DNA from: Kuschelorhynchus macadamiae
Lineage: Eukaryota; Arthropoda; Insecta; Coleoptera; Curculionidae
Assembly (NCBI GenBank): GCA_030620095.1
Contig: JAUTXW010000881.1
Location: forward strand, 62,001-126,000
Length of the DNA: 64,000 bases
Direction of reading: 5' to 3'
A model generated the notes under the pieces. It was given only the letters and a program-made list of their open reading frames with translations, did not search any database and was not told the DNA's origin. This document shows, one piece after another, positions 1 through 10,995 of the stretch; the first letter of the stretch is position 1; each line of letters starts with the position of its first letter. Made by a program: the position numbers and the translations under genes.

Positions 1-532
1 AAGTAGCGTGATCCAAATCGATGCGACCAGTTTTGGGTTCCCTGGGCCCGGTGACAACGAAAAGTTTGACGGATCGCTTCTTGCCGCCTCCGATTATAAC
101 AGGAGCACCAGGAGCAACGGCTTTACCACCTTTAGGCTCTTGCTCATATTGTTCACCAGCCAAGAATGCAGCTGTATCAGCTTTAGAATCCTTAAAGGCA
201 GGATCTTGCTTCCTGAGTCTGTCGATGTCGCCTGGAGCATAGTTAAATGCGGTAGCAGTCGCCCTTTTTGTGGATGGAGATTGTTGGCTTTCGGGGTCAT
301 TTTTGAGACTAGACGGGGACTTTTGGTTTTCATAACTGAATCCTTGGGTGTACGGCTTTCTGGGACTAGCCTGATTTTCGGGTGCTTCGTAGTCATATTC
401 TTTAGTGTAACCGGGGAGTTGTGGCGAACCAGACGGTCGTTTGTCGTTTTCAGCCGTTGCCAGCTTCTCTTTTTCCTTCTTGTCTTTCGGCGACTTGTCC
501 TTGTCTTTTTTGCCGAATAGGAAGGCGGGACT
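1..532 (-). CDS. cora: coracle exon 10 (charged linker, cut by the window edge)
   Basis: The exon begins after the CTTTAG acceptor at 533-534 and stays open for 177 codons to the window edge, so its 3' end is unseen. The translation starts SPAFLFGKKDKDKSPKDKK and continues as a lysine-, glutamate- and proline-rich region (QLPGYTKEYDYEAPENQ, RKPYTQGFSYENQKSPS). It then passes to ATAFNYAPGDIDRLRK and AVAPGAPVIIGGGKKRSVKL, and ends with GPREPKTGRIDLDHAT. This is the spacer before the conserved C-terminal domain of coracle. Three reading frames are open here, so the plus-strand ORFs at 8-520 and 21-242 and the minus-strand ORF at 94-621 are shadows. Frame choice rests on phase continuity with exon 9 and on coracle-like composition. 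Confidence 0.88.
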
Positions 533-794
533 CTAAAGGTAGGAGAAAGCAAAGGTCCATGCTTTAATACATGCACAAAACTACTTTTAAAGGTATAAAG
601 CTTACATATGGGTTCTACCAAAGTTTTCGGGCGGACTGTAAGATGCTTCTGACAGAAAATAGATTATAACCAGTTTGATAACCTAGGGGCAAATCTGTTG
701 GAAATTAAATGTTTATTTTTTTTATTAGGGTATAAAACTTGCCAGACTGAAGCTTCCACAACTTATTTTAAGAAATCACAATTTTCGCATAAGC

Positions 795-880
795 ATTGCA
801 AAAATGGAATCCAACGTTTCGAATTCGACTGTACGGAGCATTTCGGAATTTTTACTATATGAAATCAAAACACTAAACAA
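795..880 (-). mobile_element. Penelope terminal-repeat relic
   Basis: The bases AATGGAATCCAACGTTTCGA and the downstream segment through CGGAGCATTTCGG parallel, with substitutions, the terminal segment of the Penelope copy at 6970-7060 (AATGGAATCACTTTCCGACG..., then TTCACGAGATCGGAGCACTG). No coding remains. It is a decayed terminal fragment only. Confidence 0.45.
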
Positions 881-1325
881 ACCGCATGGTTAGAACAGGT
901 ATTTATTTATACCCGACTTGCATTTGGCAATATACTGCCCATTGTAACTATGTAAATTGCAGAGCGCATGACTATCCCACTATTGACACAGATCATCCGC
1001 ATACATTTATTTATGACAGGCAATAAACTACACATTCTAAAACCAGCATATTTTGAACGACGGTTCAATGTTGTTCTTTGATTCAAGAAGAGTTTGAAGA
1101 TGATCATTTTATGACAAGATGAATTATTTTTACCGATCCGATGAAGCAACGTTTGATTTCAATGGGACTGTAAGTTCCCAAAGTAACTGGTAAAGTGTCG
1201 TTAATCCCAGTTTTACGCTTTTTTTTTTTCGACACACTTTAATTAATCAACACTAGCTACATTTTTTAAATACTGAATTATATGATATTTGTTCATGAGC
1301 TACCCATTCAGGAGAGGCTACAGAT

Positions 1326-1560
1326 ATAGTACCAACAGGATGGTGCGGCATCTCACAGTACAAGGGATGTAAAGCAATACTTAATAATCTTTTTAATGGA
1401 AGAATTGCCACATTTTCTGATCTTTTTTGGTCCTCTAGGTCTCCAGACCTGAGTCAACTAGACTATTTCTTATGGGGCTAAAATTATGTATAACTACAAA
1501 GGCCACTTAAAAATATTGACCATTTGGAAAGGGTTATCAAGAAACAACTGAGAGTAATTT
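1326..1560 (+). pseudogene. Tc1/mariner-type transposase C-terminal scrap
   Basis: Two plus-strand frames together read YQQDGAASH, RDVKQYLNNLFNGRIATFSD and SSRSPDLSQLDYFLWG, then a degenerate tail. This is the C-terminal catalytic part of a Tc1/mariner-superfamily transposase, where QQDGAPPH carries the second catalytic Asp and SPDLxPLDFFLWG carries the third acidic residue. The frameshift and the stop after FLWG show that it is dead. The N-terminal half is not found next to it. The copy at 3975-4637 is of the same general type. Confidence 0.7.
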
Positions 1561-2425
1561 TTAACTAGTAAAATAAATAATTAATATCGACATTTAACAA
1601 TTAAAACCCATAAAAGATTGGACAATACTTGATAAACCAAAGAAGTAATTCATATGGCATCCGAAGGTTATAACATTCCTGGATCTGAGACAGTGTATTA
1701 GCCATATAACCTGAAAGACATAAAAAATGTAAAAGATAAAACGATAAAAAAATCTGCTACATCACTAACACTCAATAAGCCATATCAAGAGAGACAGAGA
1801 GGCATATTTACAATTGAATGGAAGATGTAGCCCTCTGTTATGAAACCGTCGATATGATCAAAGTACGATCCTTAGGTTTGTTTTGACGTACTAAATCTTC
1901 TATTTTGTAATACCCCGGCAAACACTCATCGGTAAGCACACACTGGGCTTAAATATATTAACAGTTCGTTCAGTGTTGTAAGTTTATATAGTAAGTAAAA
2001 TGCTAAATATACAACATTCTTGAAGACGAAATGTCGGACAGTGATTTCATTTTGAACATGTGTACAGCAAAGAACCATGCGTTCTTCAAATACAGATGTC
2101 TTCTGAGTAGCTCTAACAGTTCTTGATAACACATCTATACTTTAGTTAGTCTTTTAAGCGTAAATCAGAAATTAGTCAGATGCAACTCACAACCCTTGTA
2201 GGACAAAATATCAATAAAAACATCTAAACTTAAACGCAAGAGCAAATATCGAGCTTATACTGCAAGAACTATATACTGGAACACAACGACAAAAGAGCAA
2301 TTAACTAGGTAAATTTGTACATTAAACTGAAAAATATACAAGGTCTTTTCTAATAACATTTCTACATTCATATACTTAACTAAATTTATGTAACTTAATT
2401 ACAAACTCATTCAAATATTACATAC

Positions 2426-2596
2426 CTTAGATCTCTTGTCTTTAGGAGTTTTATCGCTTTCGTTGCTGGTATTCAGTTGGTCTATGTCACCGCCATTTTG
2501 CACGTTGTTGCTTTGATTTTCCTTGTCTTTTTCATCGTTCTTCTTTTTATTAAACAGTCCACCTGAAGGAAGAACGGCCACTCCTCCAATAGGCTT
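2426..2596 (-). CDS. cora: coracle exon 9 (phase-0 linker exon)
   Basis: Exon of exactly 57 codons (phase 0 at both ends): KPIGGVAVLPSGGLFNKKK, then a stretch rich in N, D, E, K and Q, ending SDKTPKDKRSK. IGGVAVLPxGGLF is a recognisable coracle linker motif. The acceptor is a T-rich tract with GTCAG at 2597-2599; the donor is GTATGT. Symmetric phase and the repeated PKDK tail shared with exons 8 and 10 make this a plausible cassette exon. That is inference from structure only. Confidence 0.88.
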
Positions 2597-3598
2597 CTGA
2601 CGAAAAAAAAAATTAAAAACTTAAAGAACCTATAGAGGAAAACACAAGCAATAGCATAGTTAAAGTTTCTACAAGGCATGGAAGACAAGTTGAAGCCACA
2701 CACATGATTTTTAGTAGTTACTACTGCCAAGGATACATCGAAAAACTGCTGTATTGCTATATTTGATAAGATAATGTAGTTTTATATGATTTATAGTCTT
2801 GTCAGTCGCAAAATTTAAAAAAGGCAATACGCTACTGTAATAAGTAGCAACAAATATAGACAAAAATTAAAAAAAAAACAATATTAATTTTATTTTCTTA
2901 GGAAGTATACACTGAATAATATAAATGTATGACAATTTCATTTTTGGCAATCTATAGGGCTCTTAGACTATGGTTGTTTTTTCTCGAATATATTTAAAAA
3001 ATGCTATTCTGCTTAAAAAAAAGAGTATCAGTGTTTCGGACCGCTTTTCTTATATATCGGCCCATCACGTTCGCAATATATTATAAAAAATAATGATCTT
3101 TCGATGGTTATTTTTGCTGTTGAGTTGTTCTGCATAACTACTGACAAAGTTACATCAAATAATTTTCTTTGCATCGCTCTTTATTTAATAATCTGTAAAC
3201 TTTACTTAACGATCATTGAGGTTTCATAACCATACGTGGGTTTCACTATAAAATAATCCCCCCACCCCCTTTAACTTTTTTTGTTTATTTAGTATATACT
3301 ATATTTTGAAAGGAACACCCTGTATGTTATACGTTCGCTAAATTTGACTCTTCTTGTTGATTATAGTATCAGGTTGGTGTTTTTAACTTGATAAGATATT
3401 TTGAGAAGAAAAAATGACTCGGTAGTTATTGTTTTTTAATACATTTTATATAAACATCACATGCAAAATCTAAACGGTCGACTATAAATCTCGTATCCAC
3501 TTAAACGGTTTAAGAGTTAGACCAGATCTTATTTCCATGGCAATTAAAACTTTAATTCACCAATTATATATTGCTTTGTGTATTTATTTACACAAATA
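2597..3598. other. AT-rich intron segment
   Basis: Intron 8 sequence without recognisable genes. A lone AACACCCTGTATG boundary motif at about 3315 resembles the ends of the TA-flanked elements elsewhere in the window, but I found no partner end for it. Confidence 0.5.
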
Positions 3599-3974
3599 AC
3601 GCTCGGACACGTCGATTAGTATTTTTAGTCGCGCATTTTTTTCAACAAAAACTTTTTATGCAGGTTGTGTCATGTAACAGTGGCCAATACCAACTTTCTC
3701 ATTTTAAATGCAACACCCTATATATTATTTAATTTTTGGATTCTGCAGCAAATTCTAGACATATTTCATGTACAATGAAATATGTATCCTATACCGATCT
3801 TCAAATGATTTGAAAATATTAAGGGTTTTCAGATTTATTTGAAAAATTAACATTAAAAAAAAACAAAATTATTTGATTACAGAAATTCGCTATAACACAC
3901 TCCAAAACTAATAAGTAATACTGCTTATTTTTTGATAATGTAAAAAAACAAAAAAAAATCAATTTATAAGAATT

Positions 3975-4637
3975 GTTGAATATGCTCGCCGCGAACCTCT
4001 TGGCAACATCCTAATCTTAAATAGAAATTTCTTCTAATCGCAAGCGTTATTCTTCTTCTTAAGTTAGCTAAATCGAAGGGTTCAGTTTTGTATACAATAC
4101 CCCCTAAGAAAAAGTCTAATGCTTACCGATTTGGAAATAAATATTTCGTTGAGGTCCTGCTGGACATGATTTGGTAATGGAGCGGTGCGCCACCTTGCTG
4201 CCACCTCTTTTGATATTCGCTGGAACTTGTGGGTTTGCTGAATCAGGATATAGGTTCGTCAAAGTTGGCACGAAATTATTTTGGAGCAGTGCTAAATAAT
4301 TATCGTTATTCAAATTGCCATCAACGAAAAAGGAGTTTATGTGATGATCTCCAACAATTCCTGCACAAACATTAACCTTTTCGACTAGAATTTTGTGGGT
4401 TTTCCTCAAACTCAAGCTTCATATCCAATTTGGTATCATTAATTATTGCATTGACAGCTTTTTTCTTATCATCCTTACATGTCCAAATTCGCGAAACCGC
4501 TTTTCTTTTTTACCAATTTTTCCTTGGGATATAGGCGGCAAATTTGGAAATTTTTCATGAAATAAGCGAGCAACTTTCATTTGCCATTCAATCATCTGTG
4601 GAATTGTTATTTTGTGCATTTCTGTTAAATTGGCCAT
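3975..4637 (-). pseudogene. Broken transposase inside the 3600-5119 element
   Basis: The start codon is at 4637: MANLTEMHKITIPQMIEW, then a helix-turn-helix region with VARLFHEKFPNLPPISQGKI and KRFREFGHVR. After a deletion the frame resumes at 4415 with VEKVNVCAGIVGDHHINSFF and VDGNLNNDNYLALLQNN, the segment before the second catalytic Asp. After a frameshift, RRRITLAIRRNF and CCQEVRGEHI mark the C-terminus. This layout is that of insect Tc1/mariner-superfamily transposases that read VNVWAGIxGD. The first catalytic Asp block and most of the QQDGAPPH block are lost, so it cannot be active. Confidence 0.75.
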
Positions 4638-5000
4638 TTTTCTGATATGCAGTTAACGAAACTCCAACGACTATAACACTGACACTGACAACTACTGTCC
4701 TGCAATTTGCTAGATTTAAACAACAGTAAACAAAACTATTTATAGCCTTTTTATATCATATTTGTAAAAAGGAACACTGTAATGGTTTTTGCTTACTTTC
4801 TCAATATCAAGACCTAAATGGGAAATAAGTATTGAGAGTGCAGCGAATTTCTGTAATCAAATAATTTAGTTTTTTAATGTTAATTTTTGCAATAAATCTG
4901 AAAACACTTAATATTTCCGAAACAGTTGAAGATAGGTATCAGACACTGTACATGAAAAATGTCTAGAACTTTCTGAAAAATCAAAAAGTTGAATCATATA

Positions 5001-5060
5001 CAGGGTGTTGCACTTAAAATAAGAAAGTTGGCATTCGCCACTTTTACATGACACACCCTG
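5001..5060. repeat. 60-bp TA-flanked micro-element with CAGGGTGT ends
   Basis: A unit begins CAGGGTGTTGC and ends GACACACCCTG, flanked by TATA on both sides, and is only 60 bp long. A decayed partner in inverted orientation lies at 3661-3719, inside the opposite arm of the same transposon. Confidence 0.6.
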
Positions 5061-5297
5061 TATAAAAAAATTTGTTGAAAAAATACGCAACTAAAAATAC
5101 CAATCGAGGTGTCGGAGCGTTTTTTCGAACAGGCCCCCCCCATGTATTTATCGTAGAATTTCTTCCATTTGGCTGATACACACTGTATATCAAGTTAGAG
5201 CTGATCTAAATTTAAACTGCTTTAGTGAATAGGGGTTTAAAAATCGGTAAATTCGCGTTTACCCATAAGTGATACAGAATTTCACTATGTATAGATA

Positions 5298-5300
<3 letters not shown>

Positions 5301-5355
<55 letters not shown>
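5301..5355. repeat. (TA)n microsatellite
   Basis: Uninterrupted TA dinucleotide run of about 55 bp, directly visible. Confidence 0.95.
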
Positions 5356-5358
<3 letters not shown>

Positions 5359-5589
5359 TATAATTACTTAGTAATAACTTTATACAAATTCTACAAACTG
5401 TAATTTATTTCAATTTTTTTTTAGTTTATAATCTATTTATTATTTGTTATTATTCTTACTTTTTTTCATAGTCTATAAAAAATAAATTGTCCTATACTAT
5501 TTTCCTTTACAACAAAAAGGTTTTATTCCAGGAAACAGAATTTTACCGAATATTTAAACATTTTATTAAGCCGCAATAAAATTTTACCA

Positions 5590-6065
5590 GTCTATCCCTG
5601 TCTCACACTTGATTTTCGTGCAAAATTTCAAGTCAATTGGATAAGTAGTTTTTGGGGACTGAATTTTTAAATACAGGCCGACGTTTTATTTCCCCATATT
5701 GGCTTTACACAAAAATTTTACCACTTGACTCTACATCGCACTTTATTTTTGTGCAAATTATGAGATCTATCCGATAAGTAATTTCATGTTAATGATTTTT
5801 TTTACATTTTTGGAGGCCGCCATTTTGTTCCGCCGTACTGGATTTTTACCAAAATGTTAACATTCCATCCCCTTAAGACCCTTGATTTTTGACCAGAATT
5901 TGCAGTAAATCGGATAAGTAGTTTTTAGCTATGTCGCGTACAGACAGACCCCAGACCAACGGACATCGTGTCCAGGGTCCCTAAAACGCAAAAATTCACA
6001 AAAATCTCGGAGGGTGATTTTTTCACGATACATACAATACTCCCCTCTTACGAGGGAAGTAAAAA
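5590..6065 (+). repeat. Dispersed CGCCATTTTGTT / GAGGGAAGT repeat, copy 1
   Basis: Contains CGCCATTTTGTTCCGCC, then CAGACAGACC, a CGTGTCCAGGGTCCCTAAAACG-type stretch, and finally ACTCCCCTCTTACGAGGGAAG. The same ordered blocks recur at about 15900, 16200, 22680, 23600, 24830, 43440, 50230, 51900, 54000 and 54700. It is non-coding; short ORFs over it are meaningless. It is probably a non-autonomous transposon or satellite-like interspersed family; its class is unknown to me. Confidence 0.75.
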
Positions 6066-6904
6066 ACTAAGATATAAATGTGAAATTCGATTTGCCCTAT
6101 GTCGAATTGTTTAGATTTCACAGCTGTTCAAAGTTCGAAATTGTCAATTTTCAAACGTCTATATATATATATATCTCGTAAACATCTGAAGATAAGCATA
6201 CGATGCAATATCAAATGAACCAAAGATTATTTTGCTAAATAACTTGTAGATTGTTTCAAATGTCAATAATACTGTTTTATAGGTCCTACAAAAAGTAATA
6301 TGCGTATTTTTCATTTAATTATCGTTAAAAATGTAGTATGTATCTTGAAAAATGGGCGTTTTTATATGAATTTTTATACTTAAAATTAGTCAAAGAATCA
6401 GATCCTAAATTATAAGCATTAAATTATAAAACAACCTGTATATTCCATCAAAATATCATTTAAGAACTACACCAATGGACAGAACAGACGGGACAAGCGA
6501 ATTTTTGGGTAAAATTTAAATTCGAATATTTTTAAAACACAAAAAGCTATTGAAATGCGGTTACGTCTGCATATTACCGATTTTAAGCGGGAAATTTACT
6601 TAGCTAAAAAGTTATTTATACAAGGTGTTAAACAAGACGCTGCAAATTTTCCAATATTTTATTTGCTCCGAAAATTTACAAAAATTACTTTTTAGTTCTA
6701 ATAGCTAGATCAGCTTAATTCTTATATGAAAAGCTTTTTAAAAAATGATTTTATGAGATTTTTTTTGAATTTGAATTTTCTTACATATTAAGCTGTAACT
6801 TTTTAATAATCGTTTGATGAAAAATATTCTTGCTAGAGAGAGCCCTTAAGTCTTGACACAGGGAACATTTGAGAGGCTGCCATATTTTTAGTAAAATATC
6901 ATAT

Positions 6905-7870
6905 CATAGAACGAAAGCTTTCACGGCTGTGGTCGATTAAGAAATCATTGTTCATGAGATTAGACCTTGTCAAAATGGAATCACTTTCCGACGTTTCGCC
7001 TTCGATTGTACGAGTCATGTTGAAGCATCTTTACTTCACGAGATCGGAGCACTGAATGAGTTGAAGTTATAGTCGAACTGTGTTCACCGCCGTGGCCCGT
7101 TGGTATAACGATCGGTTTCCACGTATGATGTAGACTGAAGCTATATTGAAATTGTTAGAATGCTTATAAATTTCAATAGATACTCTAATTTTCCGTTTAT
7201 AGAATCCCGAGACCGATTGAAGAACTTTGGTTTTTACATTTATGACGTGTCAAGTGGAATGTTGGTGTTCAGATACAGCAGATGTTACAAGTTACTTCTT
7301 CCTAATACATCGTTCATATTCCTTAAGCCTAGTCGATATGGATTGTCCAGTTTCTCTAATATAGACATCACCACAGGAACAAAGAATTGCATATATTCCT
7401 TCCATTTGGAAAGGAATAACGTGTGCGATCGGCAAAAGACATTATTCTTTTCTAAACGGAAGGAGTATATCCAGTTTCTCTGTAATGATGCCTAAATTTG
7501 AAAGACTGGACGAATTATATCGACTAGGTTTAACGAACATGAACGATGTATTGGTAAGAAACCAATTGTACAATCTACTGTATCTGAACGCCAACATTTC
7601 ACTGGACATGTCACGGGATTCTATAAACGGAAAATTAGAGAATCTGTTGAAATCATACGAAGAAACTGAAAGTACACCGGGTCACGGTTCGATGAACACA
7701 GGTCGACTATAAATAGCCGGTCTAGGTTTCTCCGAGCTCATTCAGTGCTCCAATCTCGTGAAGTAAAGATCCCTGAAGATGCTTCGTGCAAACGTGAAAC
7801 GTCGGAAAGTGATTCTATTTTGACACGGTCTACTCACAAGAACTATTATTTCTTATTTTAGAATTTTAAA
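6905..7870 (-). mobile_element. Penelope-like element copy 1 (GIY-YIG end, decayed)
   Basis: 7147-7480, read on the minus strand, parallels the GIY-YIG endonuclease stretch of the better copy at 8634-8900 base for base with many substitutions. The plus-strand ORFs at 7160-7495 and 7485-7712 are therefore antisense shadows. Both flanks (6905-7080 and 7690-7870) carry the same approximately 180-bp terminal sequence in opposite orientation, each with the conserved GAAACGTCGGAAAGTGATT block. This inverted arrangement of terminal repeats is one of the arrangements known for Penelope-like elements. Confidence 0.75.
7769..7807 (+). ncRNA. Hammerhead-like ribozyme core, Penelope copy 1
   Basis: TCCCTGAAGATGC...GAAACGTCGGA holds the hammerhead core CUGANGA and GAAA, a palindromic stem III (ACGU) and a GUC cleavage triplet. 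Three base pairs of stem I (UCC/GGA) are possible. Stem II is decayed. Penelope-like elements are known to carry minimal hammerheads of this type; activity here is doubtful. Confidence 0.5.
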
Positions 7871-8464
7871 CGTTTCTATAGCTCCATAAGAGGTAAATTT
7901 TCTATTAAAAATACAATTAAAAATTACTTGCGGTAAGTGACCTCTACTTTTTTATTTTGAATAGGACCCTGTATTTTTATGGACTGTCGTATTTCATCTA
8001 AAATTAGCTTTTTAACAATATATCACAAGTTAACTTTTATTTTCAAAATGCCGGCTGGGCAGCTATTTTTTGAAAATTTACTTTTTAAAGATGTGTCGCA
8101 AACTAACATTTATTTTCAAGATGGCGATATGCCAGCCATTTTTGACAAATCTTTTGTAAAAAGTGACATTTTTTCATAAAGAGGCAGTCTTAAATTTACA
8201 AAAAATCGCTATCCAGCCGTCCATTTTAAAACCGGAAGTTAGTTTAAATTATTTTTTCTTATGGAGTTATAGAAATGTCACAAATTTCAAACCGATATCT
8301 TTAAAACTAAAAAAATTGCAGCATGTCACATTGCCTCTTGTGTCACCCGGCATTAGCAGATTTGACTATACAACACCTCTATTTTTAAAAATAACAAAGT
8401 TAGAGAAAAAATAAAAAACCCGTTTGTGGAAAAAGTTCAATATTCTTTAAAATTTAAATAAAAA
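7871..8464. other. Non-coding spacer with degenerate internal repeat
   Basis: Between the two Penelope copies. TTTATTTTCAA(A/G)ATG units recur near 8036 and 8110 about 72 bp apart, each followed by a GCCAGC/GGCTGGG-type segment, suggesting an old tandem repeat. The ORFs at 7979-8179 and 8163-8414 show no recognisable protein signature. Confidence 0.5.
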
Positions 8465-9510
8465 TCAATTTATATTAAAATTGACCATGTCAAATTCTTT
8501 ACTCTCCGAGATCTGAACACTGAATAAGCTCGGAGAAATTCAGGCCGACTTTCATGCCCGACTTGGGCTCGCTGAACTGTGACTGTATGTTAAAATCGGT
8601 ATCCACGTGTGATGTAAACCGTAACCCGTATTTCTATTGAAGTTTTTTTGTACGTTTAAAAATATCAATAGATTCTCTAATGTTTCGTTTATAAAATCCT
8701 GCAAACGATGATAGACCCGTGGTTTCTTTTACATTTATAATATGTCCAGTGCTATGCTGGTGTTCAGCTACAGCAGATTGAACAATTTGCTTCTCTTTAA
8801 TACATGGTTCATGTTGCTTAAGTCTAGTGGATATTGAGCGTCCTGTTTCTCCCACGTACACTTCTCCACAGGAGCAAGGAATGTTACACACTCCTTCTGT
8901 TTAAAAAGATACATCTTTCGTGGATCGCAAGCATTCAATGTGTACTGAAGATTGTACGTGTGGTGGACAGCCGAAGTAATCGTCCTATTTTGTCTGTAAT
9001 GCCATGTATGTAGGGAAGAACAACACTACCTAACAGTGGCTTCTTTTCATTCTCCTTTCTCGGAGTTGGTTTACTATATCTTTTAACTGAAAGTGTAATA
9101 TCTTCAGTGCAACAGCCATTCCCTCTCAGAGCTTCGGTCAGTGTCGATGTTTCCAATGTTAGAGAATGTTGAACAACAAACGAAATGGCTCTAAATACTA
9201 GTGTGTTAATAATCGATTTCTTTTGTGCTGGATGTGGGTGTGAATTTGCATTTAACTATCTATTTGTATGTGTCGGTTTTCTATACACAAAATGTCCTAA
9301 TGTGCCATTTTCCTTCCTTTGAACAAATACATCTAAAAAAGGAACCGTTTCATTAGATTCAATTTCCATTGTGAATCTAATATTATGATGTTGTTGATTA
9401 AGGTGGTCCAGAAATATTAAGAGATTATCCTGTTCATGAGGCCAGACTACAAAAGTATTATCTACATATCTGAACCAGTGTTTTTGTTTTAGTGGAGCGT
9501 ATGTTATATC
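8465..9510 (-). mobile_element. Penelope-like element copy 2 (RT end + GIY-YIG)
   Basis: Best preserved Penelope copy. On the minus strand, from about 9505, it reads KHWFRYVDNTFVVWPHEQDN, the reverse-transcriptase catalytic block (YVDD-type, here YVDN). VPFLDVFVQRKENG and HFVYRKPTHTNR follow before an in-frame stop. Then come NSHPHPAQKKSIINTLVFRA, VVLPYIHGITDKIGRLLR and TRTIFST, the linker to the endonuclease. At 8891-8634 comes the GIY-YIG domain: CNIPCSCGEVYVGETGRSIS and TRLKQHEPCI, then QSAVAEHQHSTGHIINVKET. The N-terminal RT part is missing and several stops break it. The order RT then GIY-YIG is unique to Penelope-like elements. Confidence 0.92.
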
Positions 9511-9835
9511 AAATTGTTACTAAAAAAAGTTATAGCTTGATATGTAAGCAAAAAAAATTTTTTTTAATCATATTTCAAGAAATTTAAAAAACATTTCAAT
9601 TTCTTTTCTACAATTTCGCCAGAAATCGTTCTGGTAAATTATCGAGAAAAAATAAAATATTGGAAAATTTGCAGTCTTGTTTAACACCCTGTATAAATAC
9701 CATTTTAGCTTAGCTAAGTTTTACGCTGTAATATGCAATAAAATTTGTAAGACAAAGCTGAAAACCACATTTTAGCAACTCAATTTTAAAATTATTCCAA
9801 TTTAAATTTTACCTAAAAATTCGCTTGTTTCGTTT

Positions 9836-10580
9836 GCCTTGTTCAACAGTTTAGTATGTTTTTTATGCTAGAAGCTGATACAGAGTACTGAATTACTAAA
9901 AACTTAGTTAAAACATAACCCTGAAACTTAAAAAAAGCTATTATCTAATAATTACCAATATATTCGAAACTTCAGCCGAGTTAAATTCTAATATAAGATT
10001 TTGATTATAGAAACTTGGGCGTTTACTCAAATGATCATGACTTTGTAATTCAATCTATAAAACTACAAATAGGATGAAATATTTCTATATATGAATCCTT
10101 TTAACCTCTACATACTCGTGAAGTTATTTTTACACATTAAAATGAAATAAATATACCATGTTCCTCTACAAAACTCCTAGACAAGATTACTAAGTATGTC
10201 GATTAAATTAAAATTATTTGTAAAATGACGGATACGTCATTCCTTCTAACGGAAAAGAAGCATTACAAGCAATTACTTAGATAGCAATACAAAAAGATAA
10301 TATATATAGCAATATACAGCAGTAGGAAACCACATTAAACTTAAGGAGCGTTCAAACAATTAGGTCAATTAGGCTTTTAATCTATTAGAAATTATCAAAT
10401 TATTTAACTGTTTTTTTACCACCAGTTTTCATTTTTATTGTAAACAGGATTATTGTCTGAGCATATATTTTATAATGCCAAAAACAAACGAAAATTTAAC
10501 TCTCAAATGCGTTTACAAGGAATATAGTACAAAATATATCCATATTTGTTGAAATACAAATATTTAACTTTTGAAAGGTG
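9836..10580. other. AT-rich intron segment without features
   Basis: No coding, repeat partner or structural signal found in this part of coracle intron 8. Confidence 0.5.
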
Positions 10581-10995
10581 TGTTACTTTTGATGTAAACT
10601 TTTGTGGCATTTAAATATACAGACTGTGCCAAACTTCAAAAATTTGGCTCAAGATACAGGTGAACATAAAATTTCTTTCTAAAATACTTTTACATTTCCG
10701 TGTTCCCGTTTCTACCCTAAACCGGTGCAACGTTCCTTTCATAAAGAGAATGTCCTGTAAATTATTGAATGTTTGTATTTTCCTGAACATTCTAAATACC
10801 TTTTGGTATATTTCCTATAGCTAAACTCAACTAAACTCATGGAAATTTGAAACGACAAAATTTTAGTAATATTTGTAATATATTTTTTGATTCCTACAAG
10901 CGATTTAAATAAACTTTTTTTTGTTTTAAAGGTACATTATTAGACTTTATTCTTGGGCAGGATGTTTGACATAAAACACAATTAACGTCAATCTA

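Larger units (their letters stand above)
533..2425 (-). other. coracle intron 9 with transposon scraps
   Basis: Intron between exons 9 and 10. It holds a Penelope terminal relic near 795-880 and a Tc1/mariner transposase scrap at 1326-1560. The remaining AT-rich sequence shows no coding or structural signal that I can support. Confidence 0.7.
3600..5119 (-). mobile_element. Tc1/mariner-type transposon with ~300-bp terminal inverted repeats
   Basis: Inverted repeats of about 300 bp (3600-3905 and 4830-5119) bound a 1.5-kb unit. The outer ends are CGCTCGGACACGTCG on the left and CGAGGTGTCGGAGCG on the right. Between them is a broken minus-strand transposase (3975-4637). Each arm also contains a 59-60-bp module with its own CAGGGTGT-type ends (3661-3719 and 5001-5060). 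Several indels separate the two arms. The element sits in coracle intron 8. Confidence 0.8.
6487..9835. repeat. Inverted-repeat pair enclosing two Penelope copies
   Basis: About 325 bp at 6487-6812 recur inverted at 9512-9835. The outer ends share ACAAGCGAATTTTT, and inside each arm is a boundary of the type TATACAAGGTGTTAAACAAG. The enclosed 2.7 kb hold the Penelope pieces at 6905-7870 and 8465-9510, so the latter probably landed inside a foldback element. Confidence 0.65.

Noticed and set aside
8..621. Three long ORFs on both strands at the window start
   Set aside because: They overlap coracle exon 10 in other frames; phase continuity with exon 9 selects the -1 frame from 532, and the others lack any recognisable protein.
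7160..7712. Plus-strand ORFs of 111 and 75 residues
   Set aside because: They are antisense to a decayed Penelope GIY-YIG region; the base-level match to the minus-strand coding copy at 8634-8900 explains them.
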